Shown here in pieces: positions 11,467 through 24,198 of a stretch of DNA of 64,000 nt. Below the pieces are notes generated by a model. That model saw only the letters and a list, made by a program, of their open reading frames with translations. It made no database searches and was not told the origin of the DNA. Location: NCBI RefSeq assembly GCF_004193775.1, contig NC_041003.1, forward strand, positions 44,893,611 through 44,957,610. Reading direction: 5' to 3'. Origin of the DNA: Glycine soja (lineage: Eukaryota; Streptophyta; Magnoliopsida; Fabales; Fabaceae). Positions within the stretch are counted from its first letter, which is position 1. Each line of letters begins with the position of its first letter. A program made the position numbers and the translations under genes.

Positions 11467-12290
11467 GCAATGGATATGGTTTGCGTCCCCACTGGGGATG
11501 CACATCAATCAAGGGAAATTTGGTTGATTTCAATGAGTGATTTTTCGTTTTGGACGAAGAATGTAGAGGAAGAGACAAAAGACATGTTAGTGACTCTAGC
11601 CTAGGCAATATGGGCATCAAGAAACCAGGTGGTGTTCAATGGCAGAACCATGGAATGTGAACAGATTTTAGGTAAAATGTTCTCTAACTTGAGGAAATCA
11701 AAAGCTACTAGGATTGTGTAGACCCCACCCCAGTGGCCCAAAACACAAAGGTGTGGTTAACTCCCCAACAAGGTAACTACAACTTTAATTTTGATACATT
11801 TGTTAGGAGGAATGGAGGTACAAGGTAAGGGATGATTGCTTGGGACTCCCTTGGGCAAGCCATTAGAGATGCTACATTTTGGCTTGAGGCTGGTATAGAG
11901 ATTAGAGAACTAGAAGTTGCAACATTCAGGTGGATGATCTTAAAAGCAAACAAATTGTGCCCAACTGGGATTCAATACAAAACATACTATTTGAATCTCT
12001 ATCATTGTTGGAGAAACAAAGAGGATCGTGGTAGGCAGTTATTCCATGGACTAGTCGATGATTGTAGAAGACTTTTTCGTGATCCTTTTAGGGATAAGCT
12101 TCTCTTCACCAAGAGAAGTGGGAAACATTGCAGCCCATTGCCTAGCTAATTTGGCTTTTGTTTATTTAGATTAATGCTGGTTGGAAGAGGTCCCTCGCCA
12201 ATTGGACCAAATCATATCTTGTGATGTAAACACTATTGTTTCTACCGATTAATAACATCAACATTTTTATCGTAAAAAAATGACATCTAA
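11467..12290 (+). pseudogene. LINE 3' part (RNase H-like domain), second segment
   Basis: This continues the LINE after the LTR insertion: FASPLGMHINQG, then RNase H-like sequence AWDSLGQAIRDATFWLEAGI, YHCWRNKEDRGRQLFHGLVD and FTKRSG. A shifted frame then gives NIAAHCLANLAFVYLD. The tail ATTAATAACATCAACATTTT with a short A-run near 12280 looks like a LINE 3' end. Stops and frameshifts make it non-functional. The longest open piece is 11832-12149. RNase H-like tails after zf-RVT are usual in plant LINE ORF2 proteins. Confidence 0.7.
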
Positions 12291-13371
12291 ATAATGTCTA
12301 ATTCAGCTACTTGGTGCTTGATGTAACAATTCAATGCTTAAGATTCTTAAAACAATAACTTTCTATCTTAATAGTGCCCAATGTTGACCCTCAAAGTCAA
12401 ACTATGAAAATTTTACACAAATTAATAATAAAATAAATACTAACTTATAAATGTAAAATAATAAAAATATGCAATAATACATTAAAATAAAGTTAAAAAA
12501 GCTAAAATTTATAATTTAGAGACAGAAAAGCTATAAATTTATACTATTAATATGCATTTATCAATGTGCACAATAAAGTATGTATATCATACAAAATTTC
12601 TTAACCAATGCCGCTTAAGGTTTTCAAACCATAATAATCTAAAAATATAATGTACAAAACCTATGCCGGAAAAAATGTCCAATTTCAGTGTATAAATAAA
12701 ATAAAAAGGAGTATTTTTTTTTCAAATAAACTTTTCCGAAAGGTTAGTAATATAATCTTTAAAAAACACTTATCAAAATTTCAATCTGTAATAATTGTAC
12801 CCAATTCGAATTAGATTAACTAAAACATAATCCTATAAAAGGAAAAAAAAACACTTATCGATGCAAATAAATATTTGCGATGGCTGCTGCTGGTCGTGAT
12901 TCGGTTCATCTGGACACCTAAACCTGTGAACCTTTGTCTTTTAGTGGGGAAGGGTAGTCCCCATATGGGTCAGCAAAATGACACTGGTTACGTTTTTTTC
13001 TCTCCTAATAATTAGGTAACCCAATTAATTTGATTCACGAAATATATGTTTTAAGTATTTTATATTATGTAATTATTCCGTCACAAAAATATTTTTGTAT
13101 TTATTTTTTAAAATTATTATACATAATGGTAAAAAAAAGAAGAAGTTATACATAAATTAAAAATAATTATTTACTTCCTTTATATTGAAATTATTCATAG
13201 TTACTAATTTATTATCAGTTATATATTTCACAAACTATATTCTTTTATAAGAGATGATTGAGAATATAGTAATTAATAATAATTTGAAACTTAAAAGTAA
13301 CGGATAAATAAATTTTTTCTTTTGAAATTGATAAATAAAAATAAAAAACTTAAATTAATTTGCAAGTTCAT
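12291..13371. other. AT-rich intergenic DNA
   Basis: No supported gene. A less AT-rich patch at 12880-12990 contains only a 13-codon frame (MAAAGRDSVHLDT) that resembles nothing I know. Confidence 0.5.
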
Positions 13372-13930
13372 AAATTATTTGGCAAAATTTAATTAGGTGT
13401 CTGGACTATTTTTTTTAACTGGGTCATGCACTTGTATTTTTTTAATTAGCTCTATGCTTGAGACCTAATTAAAAAAATAAATATAAGTTGAAGGGACCAT
13501 TTAAAAAAAAGTTTCTGAAACTTATTTGAAATTTGACATAATTTAGATATTCAATTAAAACTACTAATTCTCAATTCTCTACGGACTAATATTTTTAACT
13601 CTACAATCAAGTACTCTCACCTTTGCAGTTCTGCAGGTCCTAAACTTAGTATTTTCATTATTTTCAATCTACAAAAGTGTGAATACTGACATGCAAAAGA
13701 AAGAATTATAGGTTGTAGAGACTTGTAAATTTTGAATTAAATTTAAACTATTAGTCAATGTTAAATACATCACTAAATTAGTTTTTTTTAATTAAGTCCT
13801 TGAATTTTTTTAATTAGGTCTCAGTACAGACCTGATTAAAAAATAAACAGGAATTCAAGAGACTCAATTAAAAAAATAATTTAAGAACCTAATAAAAATT
13901 ACTAAATAATTCAGGTATCTTTAAATTAAT
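13372..13930. repeat. Two copies of a short hairpin repeat (MITE-like)
   Basis: The copies are at about 13372-13560 and 13745-13930. Each has paired words of the type aattaggt-ctt...tttttaattaggtc followed by gacctaattaaaaaa..., giving a stem around a short 'ctgagacc/gtacagacc' turn. The two copies are in the same orientation and about 370 bp apart. There is no coding capacity. Confidence 0.5.
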
Positions 13931-16280
13931 TTGATCAAAATAAAAAAATATTTAATCTAATAATTTTTTAAGGTCATAATTAACATATATTTCTCTTAAA
14001 AAAATAAGTGTTTTTCCTACTTTTTTCTGTAAAATTATTTTCAAGATTTTATGAACTTTTTTTTATCAACAAATAACAAAGTACTATTGAATGATTCATT
14101 TTTATAAAATATAAGTTAGAGTCAAATTCAAATTTAAAAGTTATTAGGCTTATATGATGTGGATTATTTTTTACTTTTACATGAAACTTTTATTTTTTTT
14201 CTAATACACTTATTTATATCCAATATTATTTGACTTGATACGTAAATATTATGTATGGTAAGTAATCTAATAATAAATTTAAGATAGACTTATTGACTCA
14301 ATAAGAGAATGTGGTTGAGGCCAATATTTTAGTATGAGAGGTATCATATTATCTAAAAACTCTAGACTTAATATACTATCCCAACTTATATACATTTTTC
14401 TCTATTTTTTCCTATGTATGTGGAGCTTGTATATTCTCCAACGCTTAGCTTACAAGGAAATGTGCAAGTTCCTATATGCTCATTGTGAATATAAAACACT
14501 AGGTATGGTTTATTCAAAGCTTGACAACATTTAAATTTAAGAAAATATAAGATGTTAACTTGAGATCTAGTTCTTCAATAACTCAATAGCAATAGTGATG
14601 CTCATGCTCAACTGCATTACGAGAGTGATCATATGAAAGTACTCGACTTTGAAGTAAACTTTGAGCTTAATAAAGTAGTAAAATAGTTTAAAGGATTAAG
14701 CATAAGGTTGAAGATTCCTTAGTATTAAATAGTGGTTAAATGAGTGAAACAAGTATATCTGAGTGATTGATTATCTACTGGTCAATCAAAAGACATATTC
14801 AATATATTTTGTTTGAAAACATGTATAGAGAGTAGAGATAATGTAGAGAGTGTGTTAAAGTTTAATCAACTTAAAAATTAATCCAAAACACTTATAATTT
14901 AGTTGACTAAAAGTTAAAATACGTTGTAATTTAAAAAAATTGGTAACCATAAAGTTAAACATACAATTAAAAAAAAATCATTGCTTATGTGTAATAAAAA
15001 AATTAAAAGGAAGTGTTGCCTGGCTGTTAGCATTTGATTTCACAAAGGGGAGAAGCGAGTGACAATGATTGGCAAAGAAGAGTTTGTCTATTAGTTTAGT
15101 CCCCCTAATCAAATTTTTGTGAGAGAAAAAAAAAACACAGAAAAAAGAAACACCATTTAATTCCGTACATAATTTATGAGACAAAAAGTAAGTAGTTGTA
15201 CTTCTGTCATGACCCATTGGTGGCTGAGGATGACCAGGGTGTAACTGGTGGAGAGCTGGACTCAGCGGAATGGCTAAAGAACAATTTTGCTTCTTTTTTA
15301 AGTGTTAACGTGTCATTCAATAAATACAGTAAATAATATTAAAATATCAAGTTAATTTCCAAAATGGTAAACTTTTTTCACACAAAAAAATATACTAATC
15401 GATTTTATTCTTAAAGTTATAAAAAAATATTTTAGTCTTTAATATTTCTAAAAAATAATTATTTTGATTTTTATTTTTTTCATAATTATGATAAAATAAA
15501 AAAATATTTACAAATTTTGAAAACCAAATTAATCAAAGATGATAATTTCTAAATATTTTAAATTCTATTATAAATTTAGACTCACAAGCAAATCAAGTTA
15601 CTACACGTTGTATCAATTATCGCAGTCATGCATGCCAAATGATTGCACGTGTTGAATTGCAAAGAACAATTTTGCTTCTTTTAAGGGCTAGTTTGTCATT
15701 CACTCTAGATACAAGGAATAAATTGTGCTTAATATTTTTATTATTATTTTAGCCTCCTTCAATCTATACAATACAATTGTACAAACAATTAGGGAGAAAC
15801 TACGATTACAGCAAAAAAAAAAGGGAGAAACTACGATCTTGTTAGGATATCAATTAAAAACATAATATAGATTTTTTTATATATTAAAAACCACGTCAAG
15901 GACGCATTAAAAATTACTGCAGTTGTCCCTCAATAATGGTTTTTAGTAATTATTATCTAGTTTCTCAATAATATTTTCAAAGACATCATTAAAACAATTA
16001 ATAAATAGTACTTCATTTATTTATTAAAATCATGTTAAGATAAATTGAAAATCACCATAAAAATACAATAACAATAATAATTAGAGAATTAAGTTGAACA
16101 TTTAAGAGAATAAAATTAAATGATTTAAAAGACTAAAATAGTAGTAATTAAATTATATTGTAATAAAAAAATCCATACTTAATTTTTTTTCTTATCACGG
16201 ACAGTGACATCTCATCATACACGTGTGTAAATATTTTGCAAGATTTTCATACTATTATAATTTTCTAACACAGTTTGGTT
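13931..16280. other. AT-rich intergenic DNA upstream of HACL
   Basis: No gene supported; the short open frames at 14334-14534 and 14978-15217 show no family features. A direct repeat of about 45 bp (aaagaacaattttgcttctt, at 15278 and 15662) flanks some 340 bp. Confidence 0.5.
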
Positions 16281-16400
16281 TTGGTTATCACTTATCTGAG
16301 AATCACTTATCTGAGTGGGTTCGGTGGAACCAAAGCGTGCTTCCTCTTGCTCCTATCCTAAGTCCTAATTCAGCATCGTGCTGTTCCAATTCGAAACTCA

Positions 16401-16412
16401 TATATATAAATA
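16401..16412 (+). promoter_or_regulatory. TATA box of the HACL/OXC gene
   Basis: TATATATAAATA lies 103 bases upstream of the ATG at 16515, so transcription would start near 16430-16440 with a leader of about 75-85 nt. Just upstream, 14 bases atcacttatctgag are duplicated (16287 and 16302). Confidence 0.6.
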
Positions 16413-16514
16413 CAGATCCCAACTCAAAAGCCAAATCACAATTCCACAGAACAATAGTAAGTCCTATCAGTTTCCACGTAAGTCTCCAAAATCAGAAACA
16501 CTCGAAGCTTTTCA

Positions 16515-19007
16515 ATGGAGATAGATGGCAACGTTCTCGCGGCCAAGTCGCTGGTCCGCTTCGGTGTGCAGCACATGTTCGGCGTGGTGGGGATTCCGGT
16601 GACGTCGCTGGCCAACCGCGCCGTCTCGCTCGGTGTCAGATTCATTGCTTTTCACAACGAGCAGTCCGCGGGCTACGCCGCCTCCGCCTACGGCTACCTC
16701 ACCGGCCGCCCCGGCGTGTTCCTCACCGTCTCCGGCCCCGGCTGCGTCCACGGCCTCGCCGGCCTCTCCAACGCCTCCGTCAACACCTGGCCCACCGTCA
16801 TGATCTCCGGCTCCTGCGACCAAAACGACGTCGGCCGCGGCGATTTTCAAGAACTCAACCAGATCGAAGCCACCAAACCCTTCACCAAACTCTCCGTCAA
16901 AGCCTCGCATATCTCCGAAATCCCGGCCCGCGTGGCCCAGGTTCTCGATTGGGCCCAATCGGCCCGGCCCGGTGGCTGCTACTTAGATCTCCCCACCGAC
17001 GTCTTACATCAAAAAATCTCCGAGTCCGAAGCAGAGAAACTCTTATCCGAAGCAGAAAATAACCGTTCGATTTCCAATCCTAAACCCGAACCTCCTCTTT
17101 TCAATTCAAAGATTGAACAAGCGGTTTCTCTTCTCAGACACGCGGAGAGGCCGTTGATAGTGTTCGGAAAAGGAGCGGCGTATGCACGTGCGGAGCACGT
17201 GCTTACGAAGCTGGTGAATTCGACTGGGATTCCGTTTCTCCCAACTCCGATGGGTAAAGGAATTTTACCAGATAATCACGAGCTTGCGGCTACTGCAGCA
17301 AGGTCACTCGCGATTGGGAAGTGTGACGTGGCGCTTGTTGTTGGAGCGAGACTCAACTGGCTTCTACACTTCGGTGAGCCACCAAAATGGTCGAAGGACG
17401 TGAAATTCATCTTGGTGGATGTGAGTGAAGAGGAAATTGAGCTGAGGAAGCCTCATTTAGGGTTAATTGGTGATGCTAAGCACGTGATTGAGGTTTTGAA
17501 CAAGGAGATTAAGGACGATCCGTTTTGCTTGGGGAGCACGCATCCCTGGGTGGAGGCGATTTCGAACAAGGCGAAGGACAATGTGGCGAAGATGGAGGTT
17601 CAGCTGAAGAAGGACGTTGTGCCGTTTAATTTCTTGACGCCCATGAGGATTATAAGGGATGCCATTGCGGGTTTGGGGAGCCCTGCTCCCATTGTGGTTT
17701 CGGAAGGGGCGAATACCATGGATGTGGGAAGGTCTGTGTTGGTTCAGACTGAGCCCCGGACGAGGTTGGATGCTGGCACGTGGGGGACCATGGGGGTTGG
17801 TCTTGGTTACTGCATTGCTGCTGCGGTTGCTGAGCCCGGGCGGCTCGTGGTTGCAGTTGAAGGAGATTCTGGATTTGGGTTTAGTGCTATGGAAGTTGAG
17901 GTACATTCTTGACTTATGCCTTGTGCATAATAACTTCTTAGCTGTATTTGTGCAATGTGTGTGTGACATTTTCGTTTATATTCCTGTTGCTGTCCTATGC
18001 AAACTGAATCTAGTCCTGGAATTGACATGACATATTTTCCTTCTGTTGGAATATATTTTAGGATGATGTTCATGAAGGTGTAAATAGATTTGCCTTCTTG
18101 TCCTTGACATTTTAAAAAGTGGTTCAGCATGCATTAGACAAAACAATAGTATCCCAGTGCCCATTATCTATGTATGTGGATGAGAGACTAAAAACCCAAG
18201 TGGATGAGAGAGTATCTCAATTCTCATGATGCATTGGGCTTGCTTAACAGTAGAATATGAGATACGTACATTTTTTTGGCTTATGAGAACTTCTAAACAA
18301 GTTTTTATTGTACTTGTTTGTTGTGATTATGAAGTATTGCTGTTTCCGGTCTTATCTTTTCCCAAAGACTTGAAATTTTTTTATATCTCTTGTTCTAGCC
18401 TGAACTGGGAAAATAAGTTTCTTCGAGTTTGACAGTGTAGTGCTTGTGGATTTTAGTTTATCTAACTGGATTTCTTGTTTAACACTTTGAGAAATTCAAT
18501 TTTGTTAAACGATTTATTTTTGAGTTTATAAAATACTTTTGTTACTATATGTGTATGTAAATTCTCTCCATTAATATGACCATATGGTTCCATATGTTTT
18601 TGCTTTCATTTGTTGTTACTGCTGCAATTAATTTTCTGATTTCAAGCATTCCGTGTGACACATTATATATCTGTTATCTATCTTTTATCTAGACGTTGGT
18701 ACGGTACCAGCTGCCTGTGGTCGTGATTGTTTTCAACAATGGTGGCGTATATGGTGGTGACCGTAGACACCCAGAGGAGATAGATGGACCTCACAAAGAT
18801 GATCCTGCCCCCACAGATTTTGTCCCAAATGCAGGATACCATGCTTTGATAGAAGCTTTTGGTGGAAAGGGCTATCTTGTTGGGACGCCTGATGAACTAA
18901 AGTCTGCTCTTTCAGAATCCTTCTCTGCTCGGAAACCAGCCGTAGTAAATGTTGTGATTGATCCCTATGCTGGTTCAGAGAGTGGGAGGATGCAACATAA
19001 GAATTGA
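16515..19007 (+). CDS. HACL: 2-hydroxyacyl-CoA lyase / oxalyl-CoA decarboxylase (ThDP enzyme)
   Basis: Two exons, 16515-17900 and 18693-19007 (gttgag|gtacat and ttatctag|acgttg), encode 566 residues, close to the Arabidopsis protein (At5g17380). The N-terminal ThDP domain (about 5-170) has the catalytic glutamate E49 in FHNEQSAGYAAS. The middle domain covers about 195-335. The C-terminal domain has the cofactor motif GDS(450-452)...NN(477-478), which is completed only across the intron. This family cleaves 2-hydroxyacyl-CoA to formyl-CoA plus aldehyde; the plant protein has been described as an oxalyl-CoA decarboxylase acting after oxalyl-CoA synthetase. The C-terminus is ...GRMQHKN, not a canonical PTS1 tripeptide, so cytosolic location is plausible. 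The first 450 bp are very GC-rich. The gene appears intact. Confidence 0.95.
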
Positions 19008-20363
19008 TTCCCATTAGTTGCCTAATGCTCTATAACATCCTTTCACATCATTTTCTTTTTGGTTTCAAATAATGCAAATTGTACTCCTATGGCTTTTTAT
19101 GCTTGAATTATCTGGTGCAGCATAGCCATCACGAAATATATTTTTAACTTCAACATAGTAAATTCTCTTTACCATAAGGGTTTCAGTATCCTTCTTATGT
19201 GGATAAATAGTAATTTAACATTTGTACCATAGCCACCTCATTATCTGACATGGCTTTTTGTGGTTTTGTTTAAGTTGTTTTTTTAAAGGTGAAGAAATTA
19301 TTAAACAACCAATGGGTTAATTTCATAATATTCAACAGATTGATTCTGTAAAATCTTGGAAGAAAGTTGGATTCCAATTGAAACTACTGATTGAACCTAA
19401 ACCTTTGATTGAAATCACACTTAGAATCCTAAATCTTTGATTGAAACCTGAACCCTAAACCACATTCCAATTTTTGTAAGCCAGTGGCCTTAAGATGAAC
19501 CATTACTGAGGTACCTTCCCAGACAAATAGAGACATAGATTAAGGTGCAAATATTGTTATAGAGCAAATAATGCCAAGTTGAAGTGATCCTGATGACTTG
19601 AATTTTGTCTGTCCAAACTAGGCAGGCAACGAATAGCAAGCAGATATTCTCTCAAATGTTTGTGATGGCCAATGGAATCCACAGTATCTGCCAGCAGGTG
19701 AAGGGTTTTATGTTTGTGGTATCTTTCATAAACTGCCCTGGGTGGCTGTGTTATACCAACAATATGTAGAACCAGTTTCTTACTAAATAGGGCACATGAG
19801 GATGAGGGACATTTTTTTGCACTCTAGTCCTATCTCATGAGTTTTCCATTCTCGCCCCTCTTAAAACAACACTAACTGTTCCCTATTTTTCTCTTTTAAA
19901 GTGTGATATCTATATACAATACGTACCATTATTGGATTGTCTGCTATAAAAATCTTGTTCATAGATTCAAATGATGTCAATCACTTTTCTATCTTGAGTT
20001 TTAACGAGTTATAAAACTGAAAATGAGTGAAGTACATAAGATATCATATCAACTCCCTGCTTGAATCAAAGTCCTCTGGCAGCTTGTCATAGAAGCAGAA
20101 ATTGAATGAATTACCTCATATCAATCTACAATTCACTCTCAAGAGTCAAAGTTCTTTGGCAGCTTGTCATCATCTATTTGAGTAATAATATTATTTGGAG
20201 ACTGTGAGTAACATTTTACCATGCATTTTTTTTATTATTAATTATTATTATGCTATTGTACATCATTAACTTGGAAGCCATAATTGACTTCTCCAGGTGC
20301 TAGGATATGCAATAGAAGCTGTGGCAATTGTTTTCTCCATTTTGATATTTCTTTAAACCTGTT
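19008..20363. other. HACL 3' flank and intergenic DNA
   Basis: Presumed 3' UTR followed by AT-rich DNA. A roughly 20-base word (caaagt-ct-tggcagcttgtcat) is repeated at about 20067 and 20145. No gene recognised. Confidence 0.5.
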
Positions 20364-20469
20364 TCAGTGACTTGAATGCTTGGATATTCTCTCTCATAGT
20401 TATTGGATTTACTCTGCATCAATGACTGGAATGCTTGGATATCCTCAGTTATTGAATTTACTCTATGCA
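20364..20469. repeat. Imperfect tandem duplication, 55 and 51 bp
   Basis: Unit 1 at 20364-20418 and unit 2 at 20419-20469 share ga(a/c)tggaatgcttggatat...gttattg(g/a)atttactct. A 4-bp deletion separates them. Confidence 0.8.
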
Positions 20470-21340
20470 GTGAAGCTAACTGAGATACTTGAATCTTGTA
20501 ACCCAAGTTTTGGCACATAAGAAGCTACTAATGCAAGCCATTGGAATTGTTTCATTAAAAAATTCTTCTAGTTGATTCACTGAAAATGTAAAATTAAAAA
20601 TAATTGGACCTTTGGAGTTCATGTGCTGATTGCGAAGTGGATTCAATGTTTGTTTTATATGTCGATCTAACGCTTTGAGTGCTTTGTTTGTTATTCATGA
20701 TGCTAATTTTCCTAGCATTTTATTTTGCAGCGCCCATGTTTGATGAAATGCCGCCATTCCTTTTTCACTTACAACGATTATGTTTGGGTATGGCCGTATG
20801 GGTATGGGTCTCAATGGAACGATTATGTTTGACGTGCTGAGAATGTGTATAATCTACGTATATCCACCATCCAGTTCTTTCTGAACTTGCCAAGGGATCA
20901 TGATTAAATTTTAGGTTATGTGAACTTGCAAAGAGGCACGTTCTATCGTGGGTTCTCTGCCATGAAAAATAGGAGAATACCAATTTTTTAAAAATATTTA
21001 CTTTACTTTACCAATTTTAACAATAGAAAATATTAAAAATATTACACAAACGAATCTAATTATTATAGCTAAAACTTAAATGTTCAAAATAACGTATATA
21101 TTACTATTTTTTGTTACATGAAATATAAGTTGTCTATTAGAGATTAAACTAATACTTTATTTTAAGTCATATTAATTTGATTTTTATAATTTGTATTTAA
21201 TTTAATTTAATTATTCAAAACATGTTTGATCAATTTTAAATTTTATAAAATTAATAAAAATATTTTTTATTTACAATGTAGTAAAATAATTAAATTATTT
21301 TATCATTTCACGGATCAAAATTATAAAGTTATTTAAATTT

Positions 21341-21505
21341 AAGAAAGAAAGAAACGTTAAAAGAAAAAAAGGAAAGAAAGAAATGCAAAAAAAAGGAAAG
21401 AAAAGAAAGAAACGTTAAAAGAAAGAAAGGAAAAACATAAAAAAGAAAGAAAAAATATAAAAAAAAACTGAAAAGAAAGAAAGAGAAAAAAATTAAGAAA
21501 AAGAA
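21341..21505. repeat. Purine-rich GAAA/GGAAA tract
   Basis: Degenerate (GAAA)n with a longer unit around aagaaagaaacgttaaaaga, seen at about 21345 and 21403. The lysine/phenylalanine-rich open frames here are by-products of the repeat. The flanks 20470-21340 and 21506-21890 show nothing else. Confidence 0.85.
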
Positions 21506-21892
21506 TAATAAGTAGATGATAAGGTTAATTTGTGAATATAGCCTATATAGGCAGCAATTATGTATATAACTAGAACCCATCAATGCCGTTTGATATAGGT
21601 ATCTCGTCTCTCAGTCAATGACATTCTACTTGATATGAATATATAATTTATACGTTAATTAATGGTGCAATTTAGTTTATATTCTTACTGTTTCAAAGTA
21701 AAATTAAGGAATTCAGAATAGAAAGTTAATAAAAATAGAGACCTGGGTGCTACAAGAATGTTAGAATAACTAAAGATATGTGCAAGCATCTTTTGGATGT
21801 AATGATAGGCCTCTAATCAGACTGGCTCCTAATTTTGTTGAGGCTGATAAAAATAGGGGGTGTCCCAAGTCATTCCATCAGCAAGATTTTCA

Positions 21893-22080
21893 AAAGGATC
21901 AATTGGAGCACTTAATTATATATTGATGACTCTAGTTATCATAACATCCAACAGGCAAGCACATTGATAAAAGGATCAATTGCATTGACTCTAGTTATCA
22001 TAAGTAAAAGGATCAATTGCATTGACTCTAGTTATTATAAGTAAAAGGATCAATTGGAGTACTTAATTGACTCTATTTAT
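21893..22080. repeat. 37-bp minisatellite, about 3-4 units
   Basis: The unit aaaaggatcaattgcattga... starts at 21969, 22006 and 22043 (period 37), with a diverged longer unit from 21893. The sequence 22081-23150 is AT-rich without recognised genes. Confidence 0.85.
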
Positions 22081-23152
22081 CATTTTTTTTATTATATTGT
22101 AGTCTGTAACCAGACAACAATATACTTTTTATTCACCAAATTTACTTATGAAACATCAATATAGTAATAGTGCAAATACATACGCCATTAACCAACAACA
22201 AACTAAGAAGCTCTTCTCTTCATCTTCCAATTTTTATCACCCATACAAACATAGAAACAGATTCCATGGTTGCTCCACCTTTTACAAACAAAATACAACT
22301 TGCCATTGTTTTTTTTTTCTTTCAGAATTCACACTTTTTTTAAACAGAATTCACAATCTTCATCTTATAGTCTTTTTTCATGTTCAGATAACTTATACTA
22401 GATCACCACTTTGATAGCTTCACGAAGATGCCCAAGAGGACATGGCGAATTAAGAGATTATTTAGTTTGAGAAAAGGTTTACATTTTTATTCACTGTTAA
22501 TTACAAAATGTCATATCTATCGTTTTCAATTTTTTCTTGTTTTAAAATATTGATATTTTTATTTATTATTATTATTATTATTTCTTATAAAAATTGGTGA
22601 AATGAAAAATAAGCTCGCATTTATTGTGTTTAAAGTGAAAATAAAAAATAAATTAAAGCTATTTTTTTATTTAAAACCAAATGAATCTTAAATTTGTGCT
22701 AGTTAATTATTTGTTATCGAAGTCGACTGTGTCCTATATGAGTGAGTGAAAGTACTGATTTCTCCTCTACTATGGTCTACAGCCAATTCAAATGAATCTT
22801 AATTATTGGCACTGATTATGCTGTGCATGATGATCGGTCACACTCACATGCAACACTCTTGAGTATAAAGTTTTCTTAACCACTTTTTTTGTTTATAAAT
22901 TGGAATAAAATGTTAATATTTTATTCATATATTATTTTATTCACAAAATAAAAATAAATAAATTTTGATTCCAAGAAGAATAGATTAATTTAATTTATCA
23001 TTCAACCCAAACATTCGAAAGCCTCGTATTAAAATCTAAAAATCATCATACAATTGTTAAAAAAAAAACATTTCTTTCTCTTGACGGCAACAAAAAGAAA
23101 TAAACAAAGTGAAATAAATTACTACAATAATAATCGCAAGCATATATTGAAT

Positions 23153-23356
23153 CTACGACCTACGACCATGAGAAAAGAAAAAATGATCTAACTCAAGATC
23201 CCATTTGCAATTCTCGCACCCACTCATATCATATATTTCTTCTTTCATATCCCAACAAATATACGATACATGACACGAGCCACATGACGCATATCTTACG
23301 CACGTAGAATTCAAACACATGCGAATGATGTTTCACACAAGCCATCCAGTGGGATT
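23153..23356 (-). pseudogene. Cys-rich tail of the F-box gene, beyond in-frame stops
   Basis: The same frame continues past the TAG at 23359-23357 and a TGA at 23335-23333. It then reads CVRYASCGSCHVSYICW and CENCKWDLELDHFFF before a final TAG at 23155-23153. Related plant F-box proteins end in a C..C...C..C 'CENCRWD-E' zinc-binding tail, so this looks like the lost C-terminus. Only two stop codons separate it from the open part, which suggests recent loss or a tail translated by another route. Confidence 0.55.
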
Positions 23357-23896
23357 CTAAAAATTTCCGAGAAAATTAAACACACTACGCTTAGTCTCCA
23401 AAAAACACTTGTTCGTTACTAAATCACGCAAATGCTGCATTCCTTCTTGTCTCGTTTCATTATCATCTGAGCACAACAATATAATCCCGTATAGGTATTT
23501 TGCTTGCTTGAGATCACATTCAGCAGCATACTTCAGCTTCTCATGGCCACTAACATTCGCAACTAAATAATTGCAAAATTCTTTCACTCCATCTCTATAT
23601 AGAATGTCAATGTTGCCCTTTTCCCTGCAATGTTGCAAAAAATCAATAGCCGTTTGATGAGGGTACCAACCTGATGGAAAGTCCTCCAATGACACGTTTT
23701 TCCAAACGTTGTTTGCTTCGGATGCATGCAGAAAATCTTTGCAAGAAAGTTTGATGTTAACTAGGTCAATAGAGGATTTAGATGCAGCTTTTGCAATAAT
23801 TTCTTCCAACAAATCAGAGGGAAGTGAGAGTATAGGAGGCTTGTCATCAATTACGCCATCACATATACGTGGTCGAGTGCTACCTGTGTCATCCAT
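23357..23896 (-). CDS. Small F-box protein (At2g35280/At1g67623-like), apparently truncated
   Basis: The minus-strand frame is open from 23956, but the likelier start is the ATG at 23896 (MDDTGSTRPRICDG), giving 179 residues. The F-box is PPILSLPSDLLEEIIAKAAS...LVNIKLSCKDFLHASE (about residues 20-65), followed by VWKNVSLEDFP and a Sel1-like repeat pair (KYAAECDLKQAKYLYGIILL). This layout matches a plant F-box family whose members usually end in a Cys-rich zinc-binding tail. Here the frame stops before the tail, and tail-like sequence lies downstream behind two stops. It could serve in an SCF ubiquitin ligase through its F-box, or be decaying. No intron is needed. Confidence 0.75.
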   Translation of the reverse strand: MDDTGSTRPRICDGVIDDKPPILSLPSDLLEEIIAKAASKSSIDLVNIKLSCKDFLHASEANNVWKNVSLEDFPSGWYPHQTAIDFLQHCREKGNIDILYRDGVKEFCNYLVANVSGHEKLKYAAECDLKQAKYLYGIILLCSDDNETRQEGMQHLRDLVTNKCFLETKRSVFNFLGNF

Positions 23897-24096
23897 GATG
23901 GTGACGCTATGGGGAGAATATTCTATCAAAGTCCTACTTATAAGAAAAATTAACAAAACTCGTCATTGTTCACTTGACATAAGAAAAATAAAATAAGATG
24001 AGTTATGAGTTTCTCTAAGTTAAGATGAGCCTTCCATTAGCATCTATTCAAAAAGTCGTTGGGACCGGTAGAAAAATCTTTCTTTGTCTTCTGTTG

Positions 24097-24198
24097 GTAG
24101 CTTTCTTTATTTGCTTATATAACTTACCCTGTTTGTAGCTTTCTTTATTCGCTTATATAACTTACCTTGTTTTTAGCTTTCTTTATTTGCTTATTTGA
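24097..24198. repeat. 38-bp minisatellite, 2.7 units
   Basis: The unit gtagctttctttatttgctt... starts at 24097, 24135 and 24173, with few mismatches. It lies upstream of the F-box gene start. Confidence 0.9.

Noticed and set aside
16512..16958. 148-codon minus-strand frame opposite HACL
   Set aside because: Gly/Ala/Asp-rich antisense shadow of the GC-rich exon.
16223..17062. 279-codon plus-strand frame overlapping HACL
   Set aside because: Arg/Pro-rich shadow of the GC-rich HACL exon in another phase; no family features.
21329..21583. 84-codon Phe/Ser-rich minus frame
   Set aside because: Antisense of the GAAA tract.
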